This document shows, piece after piece, positions 1 through 8,778 of a stretch of DNA of 64,000 nt. The DNA lies in contig SCUI01000010.1 of assembly GCA_004297225.1 (NCBI GenBank), positions 62,001-126,000 of the forward strand, given 5' to 3'. The notes beneath the pieces are model-generated. The model did not search any database. It saw nothing but the letters and a program-made list of their open reading frames with translations, and had not been told where the DNA came from. This DNA is from Lysobacteraceae bacterium (lineage in GTDB: Bacteria > Pseudomonadota > Gammaproteobacteria > Xanthomonadales > Xanthomonadaceae). Position 1 is the stretch's first letter, and every line of letters begins with the position of its first letter. The position numbers and the translations under genes are program-made.

Positions 1-402
1 CTTCGGCTCGGCCTTGCGGTATTCGTCCAGCGTGGTGCGACGCCACAGGCCGCGCTCGTGCTGCGCGTCCTTCCAGAAGTTGTAGTAGTAGTCGCCGATC
101 TTCTCGACGGCCGGGATCTTGGCGTCCGAATCGAGGATCGCGAGGATGTCGGCCTTGAGCCGGTCGAAGCCGGGCGCGGCGGCCAGCTCGGCGTCGGTGC
201 GCGCGTTCTGCTGCCGTGCCCACCCCAGCGCCTTGTCGCCGGTGACGTCCTCCAGCCAGAGGTAGGGATCGGTGGCGACGGGGGCGGTCTCGGCCACGGC
301 GGGCTCCTCCTGGGCAGGGGCCGGTGCGGCGAACGCGGCGGTCGAGGCGGCGACCAGGCCCGCGGCGGCAATGGCGCGGCAGGCAGGCGACAGCTTGGGC
401 AT
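1..402 (-). CDS. S9 family (prolyl oligopeptidase-type) peptidase, N-terminal part only
   Basis: Only the first 134 codons are present; the gene runs off the left edge, so the catalytic Ser/Asp/His domain is not visible. The protein starts with an Ala-rich signal peptide (about residues 1-30), then DPYLWLEDVTGDKALGW around residue 45, the typical opening of the beta-propeller half of prolyl oligopeptidases, followed by an NFWKDAQHERGLWRR stretch, also typical of the family. The ATG at 402 has a GGAG eight bases upstream. A secreted, probably periplasmic, peptidase is inferred from the signal peptide. Family assignment is strong; substrate unknown. Confidence 0.85.
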   Translation of the reverse strand, partial: MPKLSPACRAIAAAGLVAASTAAFAAPAPAQEEPAVAETAPVATDPYLWLEDVTGDKALGWARQQNARTDAELAAAPGFDRLKADILAILDSDAKIPAVEKIGDYYYNFWKDAQHERGLWRRTTLDEYRKAEPK

Positions 403-516
403 GGAACGACTCCGGCAAGGGCTGGGCGAAAACGACAACGCTACCAAAGAACGCATGTCGCGGCATTTGAGATGGGGCGGCGCGACGCTGCGGGCGAACC
501 TTTCATGGAGACCGCC

Positions 517-879
517 ATGGCCCGCATCGCCGCCCGCACCTGCCCCTCCCCCGACCCGCGCCTGGAACTGGCACTGCGCCGCCTGGCGGTTGCCGGCCTG
601 CTGCTGGTGCTGGCCCTGCCGGCAGCGCGTGGCGCCAGCCACTGGCTGGGAGCATGGCCGCTGTGGCTGGTGGCGATGCCGCTCTCCAGCCTCTGGGCTC
701 TGCATGGATTTGCATTGCCGCGGTGGTCGCGCGCGCCGGCCTGGGACACCACCGCCCGGCCACGTCGCCGGCGCGGGCCGCAGGCGCGCCGCAGGCGTCA
801 GTATCCGGCGGCGTCCAGGGCCTTCTCGGCTTCGGCGCGGCCGATCTCGATCAGTTCCGCCGCGCGCCAGAACTCGTAG
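517..879 (+). CDS. Small putative inner-membrane protein
   Basis: A 120-residue reading frame on its own strand between two minus-strand genes. Residues about 20-65 form two hydrophobic segments (around AGLLLVLALPAARG and WPLWLVAMPLSSLWALHGF). I recall short xanthomonad proteins of this type, but no function is known to me. The ATG at 517 is preceded by GGAG at six bases, and an in-frame ATG lies at 505. After residue 75 it becomes Arg-rich and reads 82 bases into the 3' end of the convergent patatin gene, so the true C-terminus may be disturbed. Moderate to low confidence. Confidence 0.45.
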   Translation: MARIAARTCPSPDPRLELALRRLAVAGLLLVLALPAARGASHWLGAWPLWLVAMPLSSLWALHGFALPRWSRAPAWDTTARPRRRRGPQARRRRQYPAASRAFSASARPISISSAARQNS

Positions 880-1688
880 AACTGGCAGGCGTCGCGCGGG
901 ATCCGGATCACCAGCTCCGGCGGATCCAGCGCCAGTTCCACCCGCGCGATCTGCGCCTGCATCGTGTCCAGCGAACTCGACATCAGCTCGACGATGCCCA
1001 TGGCGTCGTGGTCGCCGGCCAGGCGCTTGCCGAACCAGCCGCCGAAACGTTCCATCAGCGTCGGATCGTGTGCCGCCAGCTGCGGCTGCGCCGGTTCGCC
1101 CGGCGGACGGTCGGGGAAGCTGTGCATGTCCACGGCCACCAGCCGGTGCGCGCCGGACAGGCGGGTGGCGGTGATCGGCAATGGCGCCAGCAGGCCGCCG
1201 TCCACCAGCGCGCGACCGTCCACCTCATGCGGCGTGAACAGGCCCGGGATCGCGAACGAGGCCCGCAGCGCATCCCACAACGGCCCGTTGCGCAGCCAGA
1301 CCACGCGGTGCCGCTGCAGGTCCACCGCCACGGCGGTGAACAGCTTCGGCAAAGTCTCGATCAGGGGATCGCCGACGACTTCCTTCATCGCATCGACCAG
1401 CGCGCCGCCCTGCAGGATGCCCGGCTTGCCGAGTGCGGGATCGAGCAGCCGCAGGAAGCGGCCGCGGCCCATGCGCACCAGTTCCTCGCGGAATTCGCGC
1501 AGCTTGCCGGCGGCGTAGATGCCACCCACGAGGGCGCCGCTGGAGGAACCCGAAACCGCGACCACGTTCATCCGCCGCGCTTCCAGCGCCTCGATCACGC
1601 CGATCTGGGCGAAGCCCCGGGCGCCGCCGGCGCCCAGCACCAGCGCGATCTTCTCGTCGGTCCGCGGCGGCGCCTCTTCCCCGGCCAT
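798..1688 (-). CDS. Patatin-like phospholipase (RssA/YlfK-type)
   Basis: 296-residue serine hydrolase of the patatin family, expected to hydrolyse acyl esters of lipids in the cytoplasm or at the inner membrane face. Visible motifs: the oxyanion-hole glycine stretch GAGGARGFAQIGV near residue 19, the nucleophile elbow GSSSG near residue 47, and the DGG motif (VDGGLLAPLP) near residue 160 supplying the catalytic Asp. No signal peptide. It begins 4 bases after the stop of the WYL regulator gene, so it is probably the last gene of the run that starts at the esterase. Substrate unknown. Confidence 0.88.
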   Translation of the reverse strand: MAGEEAPPRTDEKIALVLGAGGARGFAQIGVIEALEARRMNVVAVSGSSSGALVGGIYAAGKLREFREELVRMGRGRFLRLLDPALGKPGILQGGALVDAMKEVVGDPLIETLPKLFTAVAVDLQRHRVVWLRNGPLWDALRASFAIPGLFTPHEVDGRALVDGGLLAPLPITATRLSGAHRLVAVDMHSFPDRPPGEPAQPQLAAHDPTLMERFGGWFGKRLAGDHDAMGIVELMSSSLDTMQAQIARVELALDPPELVIRIPRDACQFYEFWRAAELIEIGRAEAEKALDAAGY

Positions 1689-1692
1689 GGGT

Positions 1693-2676
1693 TCAGCGAT
1701 CGTAGTTCGACAGCGACAGCGCCAGCAACGCCCGCGCCTGCTCGCGCAGCGAGGCGGGTTCGACGATCTCGGCGTCGGCGCCGTAATGCAGCACGTCCAT
1801 CAGCAGCTCGCGGGCGTTGCTGTAGGGCACCTTCAACTCGTAGCGGCCGTCGCCGAGCCAGCGCCCCTGCTGCTGCGAATGCCAGTGCTCGTCGGCGACC
1901 CAGCGCGCGGCGCGCTCGTTGAACACGATCGTGGCCCAGCCCTTCGGCGCGCCGGAGAAAATGCCGTAACTGCCGGAGAGGTGCTCGTCGAGCGTGGCCT
2001 CCTCGACGTCCCGGGCAGTGGCATCGAGCATGCGCGCGCCGGAGATGCGGTCCACCGAGAAGCTGCGCAGGCCGGACTTCTCCTCGTCCCACGCGTCCAG
2101 GTACCAGTTGTCGCGATAATGGGTGATGCGCTGCGGCGAAACCGTGCGCCGGGTCTTCTCGCCGGTGGAGCGCGCGCGGTATTCGAACGACAGCTGCTGG
2201 CGCTCCAGCACCGCCGAGCAGACGCTGCGGAACACCGCTTCGTCCATGCGCCGTCCGCGGTGCGGGATCACGCGCACCCGCTCCACCGGCCAGCGCTTGG
2301 ACGCGCCGTTCCTGGCGTGCGAATGCTCGTCCAGCAGCTTGTCGATGCGCTGCTGCAGCGGCGCCAGCGCGCTGGACAGCATGCCGCCGCTGCTGCGCGC
2401 GAGCAGTTGCTGCGCCGCCAGCAAGGCGTGCAATTCCTCCGAGCTCAACCACAGGCCCGGCAGTTCGAAACGGTCGCCTTCCTGCGGGTCGTAGCGGAAA
2501 CCGGCCTCGCCGTCGCCGACGATCGGCGCCATCAGCGCGTCGCGCAGGAAGGCGAGGTCGCGGTATACGGTCGCGCGCGAGCAGCCCAGTTCGTCCTGCA
2601 GCCGCGGCACCGTCACCGGATAGCGCGCGGCGCGCAGGGTGCGGTGCAAGGCGATGATGCGTTCGTAGCGGTCCAT
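1693..2676 (-). CDS. WYL-domain transcriptional regulator (YafY-type)
   Basis: 327-residue DNA-binding regulator. N-terminal winged helix (about residues 1-60, with CSRATVYRDLAFLRD as recognition helix), followed by a WYL domain whose signature NWYLDAWDE sits near residue 195 after SFEYRARSTGEKTRRTV. WYL domains are ligand-sensing modules, often for nucleic acids or nucleotides. It lies 8 bases downstream of hemC, the position held by hemD in pseudomonads, so co-transcription is likely but a haem role is only a guess. Start at 2676 chosen because the HTH begins directly after it. Confidence 0.85.
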   Translation of the reverse strand: MDRYERIIALHRTLRAARYPVTVPRLQDELGCSRATVYRDLAFLRDALMAPIVGDGEAGFRYDPQEGDRFELPGLWLSSEELHALLAAQQLLARSSGGMLSSALAPLQQRIDKLLDEHSHARNGASKRWPVERVRVIPHRGRRMDEAVFRSVCSAVLERQQLSFEYRARSTGEKTRRTVSPQRITHYRDNWYLDAWDEEKSGLRSFSVDRISGARMLDATARDVEEATLDEHLSGSYGIFSGAPKGWATIVFNERAARWVADEHWHSQQQGRWLGDGRYELKVPYSNARELLMDVLHYGADAEIVEPASLREQARALLALSLSNYDR

Positions 2677-2684
2677 GGCGTCGA

Positions 2685-3605
2685 TTATGGCGCCGGCGGC
2701 GGCAGCATTGCGCCCGCCCCGGCGGCAAGCAGGGCCTGCGCGACCTGCTCGCCCAGGGCGCCGGGTGCGTCGGCGCTGCCCTCGCCGTGGGCGCGAACGA
2801 TCCGGCCATCGCTGGCCGAGCCGACCAGGCCATCCAGTTGCAGCTGCACGCCCTCGAGCCGCGCCAGCGCGGCCACGGGCACGTGGCAGCTGCCGTGCAG
2901 CGCCCGGTTCATGGCGCGCTCGGCCATGGCGCAGGTGCGGGTGCGCGGGTCGTCGAGCGCGGCGCACAGCGCCAGCGTCGCGTCGTCGCCGTCGCGGACC
3001 TCGATCGCGATCGCGCCCTGCGCGGGCGCCGGCAGCCATTGCGGCGCGTCCAGCCGTGCCCGGATCCGGGATTCGAAGCCCAGCCGCGCCAGGCCCGCGC
3101 AGGCCAGGATGATCGCGTCGTACTCGCCGCCGTCGAGCTTGGCCAGGCGGGTATTGACGTTGCCGCGCAGGTCGAGCAATTGCAGGTCCGGCCGCAGCGC
3201 CCGCACCTGGGCCTGCCGGCGCAGCGAAGAGGTACCGACGCGCGCCCCGGGCGGCAGCGACCGGAGGTGCTCGTGCGCGTTGCTGACGAAGGCATCGGCG
3301 TGGTCGGCGCGCGCCAGGATCGCACCCAGCGCGAACCCCGGTTCGAGTTCCATCGGCACGTCCTTCAGCGAATGCACCGCGCAATCGGCTTCGCCGCGCT
3401 GCATCGCGATCTCCAGTTCCTTGAGGAACAGGCCCTTGCCGCCCAGGTCGGCGAGCGAGCGGTCCAGCACCTGGTCGCCACGCGTGCTCATCGGCACCAG
3501 CGCGACCTCCAGGCCCGGATGGGCGGCGCGCAGCCGCGCCGCGACGTGTTCGGTCTGCCACAAGGCGAGCGGGCTCTTGCGGGTGGCGATTCGGAGGGTG
3601 CGCAT
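2685..3605 (-). CDS. hemC: Hydroxymethylbilane synthase (porphobilinogen deaminase)
   Basis: 306 residues, normal family length. Condenses four porphobilinogens to hydroxymethylbilane in haem biosynthesis; cytoplasmic. Seen: N-terminal [13 protein letters not shown], the substrate-loop segment STRGDQ, HSLKDVP with the catalytic Asp, [19 protein letters not shown], and the cofactor-attachment Cys in [10 protein letters not shown] near residue 240. It follows algR by 41 bases, the order known in Pseudomonas (algZ-algR-hemC). No hemD follows; a WYL regulator takes that place. Confidence 0.97.
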   Translation of the reverse strand: MRTLRIATRKSPLALWQTEHVAARLRAAHPGLEVALVPMSTRGDQVLDRSLADLGGKGLFLKELEIAMQRGEADCAVHSLKDVPMELEPGFALGAILARADHADAFVSNAHEHLRSLPPGARVGTSSLRRQAQVRALRPDLQLLDLRGNVNTRLAKLDGGEYDAIILACAGLARLGFESRIRARLDAPQWLPAPAQGAIAIEVRDGDDATLALCAALDDPRTRTCAMAERAMNRALHGSCHVPVAALARLEGVQLQLDGLVGSASDGRIVRAHGEGSADAPGALGEQVAQALLAAGAGAMLPPPAP

Positions 3606-3646
3606 GGGGGAATTATCGCGCAGCCACGTCGCGCCCAGGTGCGCTG

Positions 3647-4372
3647 CTACGCAAGGGCGAGCGCCCGGCGCAGCGGCGCCAGGCAGCGCCGCGAGACCTC
3701 CAATGGATGCGGGCCATGGGCGAGCACGACCTGCGCGCCGCCATCCTCGCCGCGGCGCAGCTCGACGATCTCGTGCCGCGCCACCAGGCAGTTGCGGTGG
3801 ATACGGACGAAACGGTCGCCGAACTCGGATTCCAGCGACTTCAGCGACTCCTCGACCAGGTCCTCGCCGCGCGCGTGGTGCACGACCACGTACTTTTCCT
3901 CGGCCTGCAGGTAATGGATGTCCTCCACCGGCACCAATCGCAGGCTGCCGCGCAGGCGCGCGCACAGGTGGGTGCGGACCGCGGCATGGGCGACGTCGCC
4001 ATGGGCGCGGCCCGCAGCGAAGGTGCGGACCCGCTCCAGCGCGGCGGCCAGGCGTTCGGCGCGCACCGGCTTGACCAGGTAGTCGATCGCCTGCGCCTCG
4101 AACGCCGACAGGGCATGGGCATCGAACGCGGTGCAGAACACCACCGCCGGCCGCGGCTCGAACGCGGCCAGGTGCCGCGCGGCCTCCAGGCCGTCGATGC
4201 CGGGCATGGCGATGTCCAGCAGCACCAGGTCGGGATCGTGGTCGGCGCAGGCCTGCAACGCGGCGCGGCCGTCGGCGGCCTCGGCGACGACCTCGGCATC
4301 GGGCTGGTCCGCAAGCAGTTCGCGCAACCGCTCGCGGGCCAGCGGTTCGTCGTCGGCGATGACGATCCTCAT
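3647..4372 (-). CDS. algR: LytTR-type response regulator, AlgR family
   Basis: 241 residues. Receiver domain about 1-118 with acidic pair DDE at 7-9, phosphoacceptor Asp53 in LLDIAMPG and Lys in LVKPVR; LytTR DNA-binding domain about 137-238 ([24 protein letters not shown]). In pseudomonads AlgR governs alginate, type IV pili and virulence genes, and xanthomonads carry the orthologue; targets here are inferred only. Its ATG overlaps the TGA of the upstream sensor kinase gene by four bases, which argues for coupled translation and that the two form one signalling pair. Confidence 0.9.
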   Translation of the reverse strand: MRIVIADDEPLARERLRELLADQPDAEVVAEAADGRAALQACADHDPDLVLLDIAMPGIDGLEAARHLAAFEPRPAVVFCTAFDAHALSAFEAQAIDYLVKPVRAERLAAALERVRTFAAGRAHGDVAHAAVRTHLCARLRGSLRLVPVEDIHYLQAEEKYVVVHHARGEDLVEESLKSLESEFGDRFVRIHRNCLVARHEIVELRRGEDGGAQVVLAHGPHPLEVSRRCLAPLRRALALA

Positions 4373-5409
4373 GTGGGCACCCGCAGTTCGCAGCGATAGT
4401 AGCCCGCCCCGGCATCGACGGTCAGCCGGGCCCGCGGACCGAACGCGTGGGCGAGCCGGTCGCCGATGCTGCGCTGGGCATGCCGGGCACCGCCGTGGTG
4501 GTCGGTGGCCGCGACCCGCGGCGGCACCGGGTTGGCGACGCCGATGCGCAACGTGTCGTCCACGCAGGCCAGGGAAATCTCGACCCGGCCGCCTTCGGGC
4601 AGCCGCGCGATCCCGTGCAGCACCGCGTTTTCCACCAGCGGCTGCAGCAACAGGCGCGGCAGCGGCAAGTCCCATGGCAGCGGTTCGTCCCTGCGCCATT
4701 CAACCTGCAGGCGCGGCCCCAGGCGCAACGACTCGATCGCCAGGTAGCGTTCGGCCAGTTCCACTTCCTCGCGCAGGTTCGAACCGGTCTCGCCGGCGCC
4801 GAGCGCGGCGCGGAACAGGTCCGACAAGTCCAGCAGCGCGCGCTCCGCCAGCAACGGATCGCGCCGCACCAGGCCGACGATGGTGTTGAGGCTGTTGAAC
4901 AGGAAGTGCGGACGGATGCGCGCCTGCAGGGCGTCGGCCTGCGCCTGCGCGCTGGCGCGCACCTGCGCCTGCCAGCCTTCGAGCACGTACAGGTAGCGCA
5001 GCACCACCGCGGTGATCAACGCCGCGATCGCGGCACTGGCACCGGCGAATTCGCCGAGGCGGACCTCGCCCGGGACCAGGTCGTAGCCGAGCGCAGCGTC
5101 GAGCTGGTACACCAGTGCCGCGCCGAGCAGTGCCACCAACAGGGCGCATGCGATCGCGGCCAGCGCACCCAGCGCGAGCGGCAGCCGCGACAGGCGCGCG
5201 CGCGAGGCGCACAACAGCACGGCAATGGACAGCGCCAGCCACAATGCGAAGGCGCTGGCCGAGGCGAACTGCCCGGGCGTCCAGACTTCGCCGCCCGGTG
5301 CCAGCGCCACCACCAGCACCACCAGCTCGGCGACGGCGAACAGCATCGCCAACCGCGGCAACCGGCACAGGTCCGGGAGCCATGGGTTGCCGTCGCGTAC
5401 GGACTCCAT
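4369..5409 (-). CDS. algZ: Sensor histidine kinase of the AlgZ/FimS (LytS-like, HisKA_7TM-less) type
   Basis: 346 residues. Four or so hydrophobic segments between residues 20 and 145, then a His_kinase domain with [17 protein letters not shown] (phospho-accepting His) and an ATPase part with [11 protein letters not shown] as N box. The classical G boxes are degenerate, as is usual in the LytS/AlgZ family. The start at 5409 (MESVRDG) is one base past the esterase stop; longer in-frame starts would lie inside that gene. Partner of the AlgR protein encoded directly downstream. Confidence 0.88.
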   Translation of the reverse strand: MESVRDGNPWLPDLCRLPRLAMLFAVAELVVLVVALAPGGEVWTPGQFASASAFALWLALSIAVLLCASRARLSRLPLALGALAAIACALLVALLGAALVYQLDAALGYDLVPGEVRLGEFAGASAAIAALITAVVLRYLYVLEGWQAQVRASAQAQADALQARIRPHFLFNSLNTIVGLVRRDPLLAERALLDLSDLFRAALGAGETGSNLREEVELAERYLAIESLRLGPRLQVEWRRDEPLPWDLPLPRLLLQPLVENAVLHGIARLPEGGRVEISLACVDDTLRIGVANPVPPRVAATDHHGGARHAQRSIGDRLAHAFGPRARLTVDAGAGYYRCELRVPT

Positions 5410-5410
5410 G

Positions 5411-6097
5411 TCAGCCGGCGGCGAAACGCCGCTCCAGCCAGTCGCCGAGATCGCGGATTTCATCCGCGCACACGGCGTGGGCCATCGGATAACGATGCCA
5501 TTCCACATCGAAGCCGAGCTCGCGCAACAATTGCGCACTGCGCTCGCCCGCCCGCGGCGGCACTACCGGGTCCTGGTCGCCATGGGCCATGAACAGGGGC
5601 TGCCGCACGGCTTGCGGCTGCAGGTCCTCGCGCGCCCGCGTGGCCATCGGCAGGTAGGTCGAAAGCGCCACCAGTCCCGCCAGCGGATTGCTCCGGCGGA
5701 TCCCGGCGGCGAGCGCGATCGCGCCGCCTTGCGAAAAACCGGCCAGGACCACCCTGCCCGCCGCCATGCCGCGTTCGCGCTCGCGCTCGATGAGCGCTTC
5801 CACCTGCGCCACCGACTCGAGCACGCCGCCACTGTCGGCACGGTCGCCACCGGCGAGTTCCTCGGCGCTGAAATCGCGGATGTCGTACCAGGCGCGCATG
5901 CGCATGCCGTTGTTGATCGTCACCGCGCGCACCGGCGCATGCGGGAACACGAAGCGCAGCGCGGGCCAGCCGGGCCGCACCAGCTCGGGCACGATCGGCG
6001 CGAAGTCATGGCCGTCGGCGCCCAGGCCGTGCAACCAGAGGACGGTCCATCCGGGCGCGGGGCCGGTTTCTTGTTCTACCGCGTGCAACAGGTCCAT
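5411..6097 (-). CDS. Alpha/beta-hydrolase carboxylesterase (phospholipase/carboxylesterase family)
   Basis: 228-residue cytoplasmic esterase of the acyl-protein-thioesterase/carboxylesterase family (Pseudomonas EstB type). Motifs: LHGLGADGHDF near residue 23, nucleophile elbow GFSQGG near 118, catalytic Asp in HGDQDPVVP near 172 and His in YPMAHAVC near 204. No signal peptide. It is the first gene of the tightly packed run into algZ-algR-hemC, with one base between its stop and the algZ start. Natural substrate not known. Confidence 0.9.
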   Translation of the reverse strand: MDLLHAVEQETGPAPGWTVLWLHGLGADGHDFAPIVPELVRPGWPALRFVFPHAPVRAVTINNGMRMRAWYDIRDFSAEELAGGDRADSGGVLESVAQVEALIERERERGMAAGRVVLAGFSQGGAIALAAGIRRSNPLAGLVALSTYLPMATRAREDLQPQAVRQPLFMAHGDQDPVVPPRAGERSAQLLRELGFDVEWHRYPMAHAVCADEIRDLGDWLERRFAAG

Positions 6098-6127
6098 GGG
6101 CCGATTGTGCCCGACCTGGCGCCCCGG

Positions 6128-6775
6128 TCAGGGCCTGGCCGGCTCCGGTCCCAGTTTGAACCGGCACACGTTCCCGCCCCGCACGATGCATTCCATGTGG
6201 TGGACGCGGCGGCCGGTGGCCGCCTCCATGTAGGCCAGGTCGAACTTGCACACCTGTGGATGCTGGCGGGCAAGGCCGTGGAACACGCAGTTGTAGGCCT
6301 CCACCTGCCAGTCGTCGCCATGGCGCGCGGCGGCGGCCTCGTAGCCCAGCGCGTCGAGGCGCTGCGCCAGGGCACGCGCCAGCGCTTCCATGCCGTCGCC
6401 GGTGTTGAGCGGCGCCTGGGTCGCGGCGACGGTGGCGCCCAGCTCCTGCAGCATGGCGCCGACTTCCGCCTCGCCCATGCGCGCGTGCAGTTGCGAGATC
6501 AACGCGGCGGCGATCGCGCCGTAGTTGCGCGGAAACAGTTCGCGGCCATCCGCGGTGAGCGCGTAGCGCGCCTGCGGGCGTCCGCCCGTGGGTCGCGGTT
6601 CGGCGCGCTCCACCAGGCCGCGCACGGTCAGCGCGGTCAGGTGCTGGCGCACGGCGTTATGGCTGATCCGCAGCCGCTCGCACAATTCCTCGACCCCAAG
6701 GCCCTCGCGCGCCTGCAGCAGCTGCCGGAGCAGCCGCTGCTGCGTGTCGCCGAAGCGTGCGAGCGCCTGGGTCAC
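6128..6775 (-). CDS. SufR-like (COG2345) winged-helix regulator with a cysteine cluster
   Basis: About 215 residues. N-terminal winged helix (ELCERLRISHNAVRQHLTALTVRGLV; wing GRPQARYALT) and a C-terminal domain with four cysteines spaced C-x12-C-x19-C-x7-C (NC...QVC, MEC...NVC). In SufR relatives such cysteines bind an iron-sulfur cluster that controls DNA binding. I use the GTG at 6775, 10 bases after the preceding lipoprotein stop, because GAGG lies eight bases before it; an ATG at 6829 would overlap that gene by 44 bases and only add residues read from its end. Cluster binding is inferred. Confidence 0.82.
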   Translation of the reverse strand: MTQALARFGDTQQRLLRQLLQAREGLGVEELCERLRISHNAVRQHLTALTVRGLVERAEPRPTGGRPQARYALTADGRELFPRNYGAIAAALISQLHARMGEAEVGAMLQELGATVAATQAPLNTGDGMEALARALAQRLDALGYEAAAARHGDDWQVEAYNCVFHGLARQHPQVCKFDLAYMEAATGRRVHHMECIVRGGNVCRFKLGPEPARP

Positions 6776-6785
6776 GACAAGGACC

Positions 6786-7493
6786 TCAGCTGGCCTTGTC
6801 CGGGAACTGCTTGGCGATGGCGCCGGCAAGCGCGTCGGCCACCGAGTCCATGTGCGCCTGCATCGCGGTCCAGCTCTTCGCCTCGCCCGCGGTGTCGCCG
6901 GCCATCACCAGCTTGATCTGCTCGGCGTGGTGCGCGCCGTGGGCAAGGAGCATGCCGCGCACGGCATCCTCGGGCAGGTTCGGGTTCGCGGCGGCAAGGA
7001 ACCTGGCGATCTCGCCGGCGTTGGCGGTCAGGTCGGCCATGCCCTTGTCGCTCGCGGCCTGGTCGCCCTTGGCGCCGGCGTCGGTCATCTCCTTCACCGC
7101 GCCCCAATGGCCCGAGAGCAGGGTGAGCATCTGGTCGCCGCCAGCGGCGCCGTAGAAGCCGGCGACCGCGTTGCTGATCTGCTTGGCGTTGTCGACCACG
7201 GCGTCGGCCGCGGCATCGGCGCCGGCCTGGTCGCCGGCGTGGACCGCCAGCGCGTAATCACGGGTGTGGACGATGTGGCCGTGCCACAGGTCGCGCATCG
7301 CCGCCTGCAGCTGCGGTGCGGCCGGCGCGGCGTCGGTCGCGGCGGCGTCGGCGTGGGCATCCATTGCCGGCACGGCGGCGGCATCGGCGGCAGGCGTCGC
7401 TTCGGCATTCTCGGCGGCCGGCGCGGCCTGGTTGCATGCGGCCACCAGCGCCAGGGTGACGGCAAGGCCGAGGGGTTTGAGTAGAACGGACAT
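6786..7493 (-). CDS. Lipoprotein with His-rich helical domain
   Basis: 235 residues: signal peptide ending in lipobox LVAAC, an Ala/Pro/Asp-rich linker to about residue 75, then an all-helical domain. The pattern WHGHIVHTRDYALA, SGHWGAVKEM, a segment with Asn-Pro (AANPNLPED) and LLAHGAHHAEQI matches a conserved family of unknown function also found as cytosolic proteins in Bacillus and Clostridium, where His and Trp positions are fixed; metal or haem binding is a reasonable guess, not shown. ATG at 7493 has GGAG seven bases upstream. Followed by the SufR-like regulator gene, probably one transcript. Confidence 0.75.
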   Translation of the reverse strand: MSVLLKPLGLAVTLALVAACNQAAPAAENAEATPAADAAAVPAMDAHADAAATDAAPAAPQLQAAMRDLWHGHIVHTRDYALAVHAGDQAGADAAADAVVDNAKQISNAVAGFYGAAGGDQMLTLLSGHWGAVKEMTDAGAKGDQAASDKGMADLTANAGEIARFLAAANPNLPEDAVRGMLLAHGAHHAEQIKLVMAGDTAGEAKSWTAMQAHMDSVADALAGAIAKQFPDKAS

Positions 7494-7555
7494 GACAGGC
7501 TCCGGAGCGTGTCGCGGATTGCGACGAGGCACAGCCTGCGCCCATTGACGCTACT

Positions 7556-7939
7556 CTACATATCCTTATGTGTAAAGCCTGAAATAGCGGCCTCGATGGT
7601 GGCCAGCATCCGTGGGACCCCGGCATCCAGGGAGCTGTCCACCCCCAGGCTGACGGTGACGTGCCCGCCCGCGACCGGCCGGACCAGGGCATGGAACTGG
7701 CCATAGCGGATGACCACGTGTTCCAGCCCACCGCAATCGATGTTGCCGCGCTGGCTGAGCAGTTTCAGCAGTGTCGGGTTGACCAGCAGCTCCTCGTAGG
7801 TATCCGATTCGTTCGACCCCAGCGCCTGCAGGTCGGCGCGCGAGCGCAGGCGCAGGGTGCCGTCCAGGTAGGCCGCCACGTAGCGGACTTCCGGGGAGGC
7901 GGAGAAACAGGAGTCGATGACGTGGTCATGCAGGTCCAT
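7556..7939 (-). CDS. Hypothetical protein, possible roadblock/LC7-like fold
   Basis: 127 residues, no signal peptide or membrane segment. The second half (VVIRYGQFHALVRPVAGGHVTVSLG, then an amphipathic helix VPRMLATIEAAI) resembles the strand-strand-helix end of roadblock/LC7 proteins, which act as small GTPase-linked switches; this is a weak impression. Same strand as the lipoprotein gene 62 bases downstream. Function unknown. Confidence 0.6.
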   Translation of the reverse strand: MDLHDHVIDSCFSASPEVRYVAAYLDGTLRLRSRADLQALGSNESDTYEELLVNPTLLKLLSQRGNIDCGGLEHVVIRYGQFHALVRPVAGGHVTVSLGVDSSLDAGVPRMLATIEAAISGFTHKDM

Positions 7940-7999
7940 GGCGGGTGTCCTCGATGGATTGGTGGCAATTCCGGATCAATGCATTCCTGTGGAGGAACT

Positions 8000-8028
8000 T
8001 TGTTCCGACAGCGGAACGCCGACAATAA
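8000..8028 (+). promoter_or_regulatory. Candidate operator/promoter of the pirin gene
   Basis: A perfect 6-bp inverted repeat GTTCCG-ACAG-CGGAAC lies at 8002-8017, with a possible -35 (TTGTTC, 8000-8005) and a weak -10 (ACAATA, 8022-8027) around it, 30 bases before the pirin start codon. A repressor or activator site is inferred; pirin genes in other bacteria are often under LysR- or TetR-type control. Confidence 0.35.
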
Positions 8029-8059
8029 GCCAGGTCCGTTGCCATGACAGGAGTTCACC

Positions 8060-8770
8060 ATGATCACCAAGCGTCCCGCCAATGAGCGCGGTCATGCCCG
8101 GCACGGCTGGCTCGATTCCTGGCACAGCTTTTCCTTTGCCGATTACCGCGATCCCAGGCACGTGCACTGGGGCCCGCTGCGCGTGATCAACGAGGACCGC
8201 GTGCAGCCCGGCCAGGGCTTCGGCACCCACGGCCATCGCGACATGGAAATCATCAGCTACGTCATCCAGGGCGCGCTCGGGCACAAGGACTCGATGGGCA
8301 ACGGCGCCTCGATCGTGCCGGGCGAAGTGCAGCGCATGAGTGCGGGCCGCGGCGTGACCCACTCCGAGTTCAATCACGACCGCGAGGGCGTCACCCACTT
8401 CCTGCAGATCTGGATCATCCCCGCGACCACCGGGTTGACGCCGGGCTATGAGCAGAAGACGTTCACCGACGCGGAAAAGCGCGGGCGGCTGCGGCTGGTC
8501 GCCAGTCCCGACGGCGCCGACGGCTCGGTGACCATCCACCAGGATGCACGGCTGTACGCGGGCCTGTTCGACGGCGGCGAAGCCGCGGTGCACCCACTCG
8601 CGGCCGGTCGCCTGGGCTACGCGCACATGGTGAAGGGCACCGCGACGGTCAACGGCCAGGCGCTGTCGGCCGGCGACGCGTTGCTGTACGAGGATGAGCC
8701 GGAAGTCCGCATCCACGGCGGCGACGGTGCGGAAGTGCTGGTGTTCGACCTTCCGCGCCTGCGCGACTGA
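8060..8770 (+). CDS. Pirin family protein (YhhW-type, quercetinase-like bicupin)
   Basis: 236-residue bicupin, cytoplasmic. Metal ligands of the N-terminal cupin are all present: His57 and His59 in GTHGHRDME, His101 and Glu103 in GVTHSEFN. E. coli YhhW and human pirin bind iron here; YhhW degrades quercetin in vitro, the physiological role is unclear. The second cupin (KGTATVNGQALSAGDALL) lacks ligands, as usual. ATG at 8060 has AGGAG upstream. Next gene starts 8 bases after its stop. Confidence 0.93.
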   Translation: MITKRPANERGHARHGWLDSWHSFSFADYRDPRHVHWGPLRVINEDRVQPGQGFGTHGHRDMEIISYVIQGALGHKDSMGNGASIVPGEVQRMSAGRGVTHSEFNHDREGVTHFLQIWIIPATTGLTPGYEQKTFTDAEKRGRLRLVASPDGADGSVTIHQDARLYAGLFDGGEAAVHPLAAGRLGYAHMVKGTATVNGQALSAGDALLYEDEPEVRIHGGDGAEVLVFDLPRLRD

Positions 8771-8778
8771 CGACCGCA

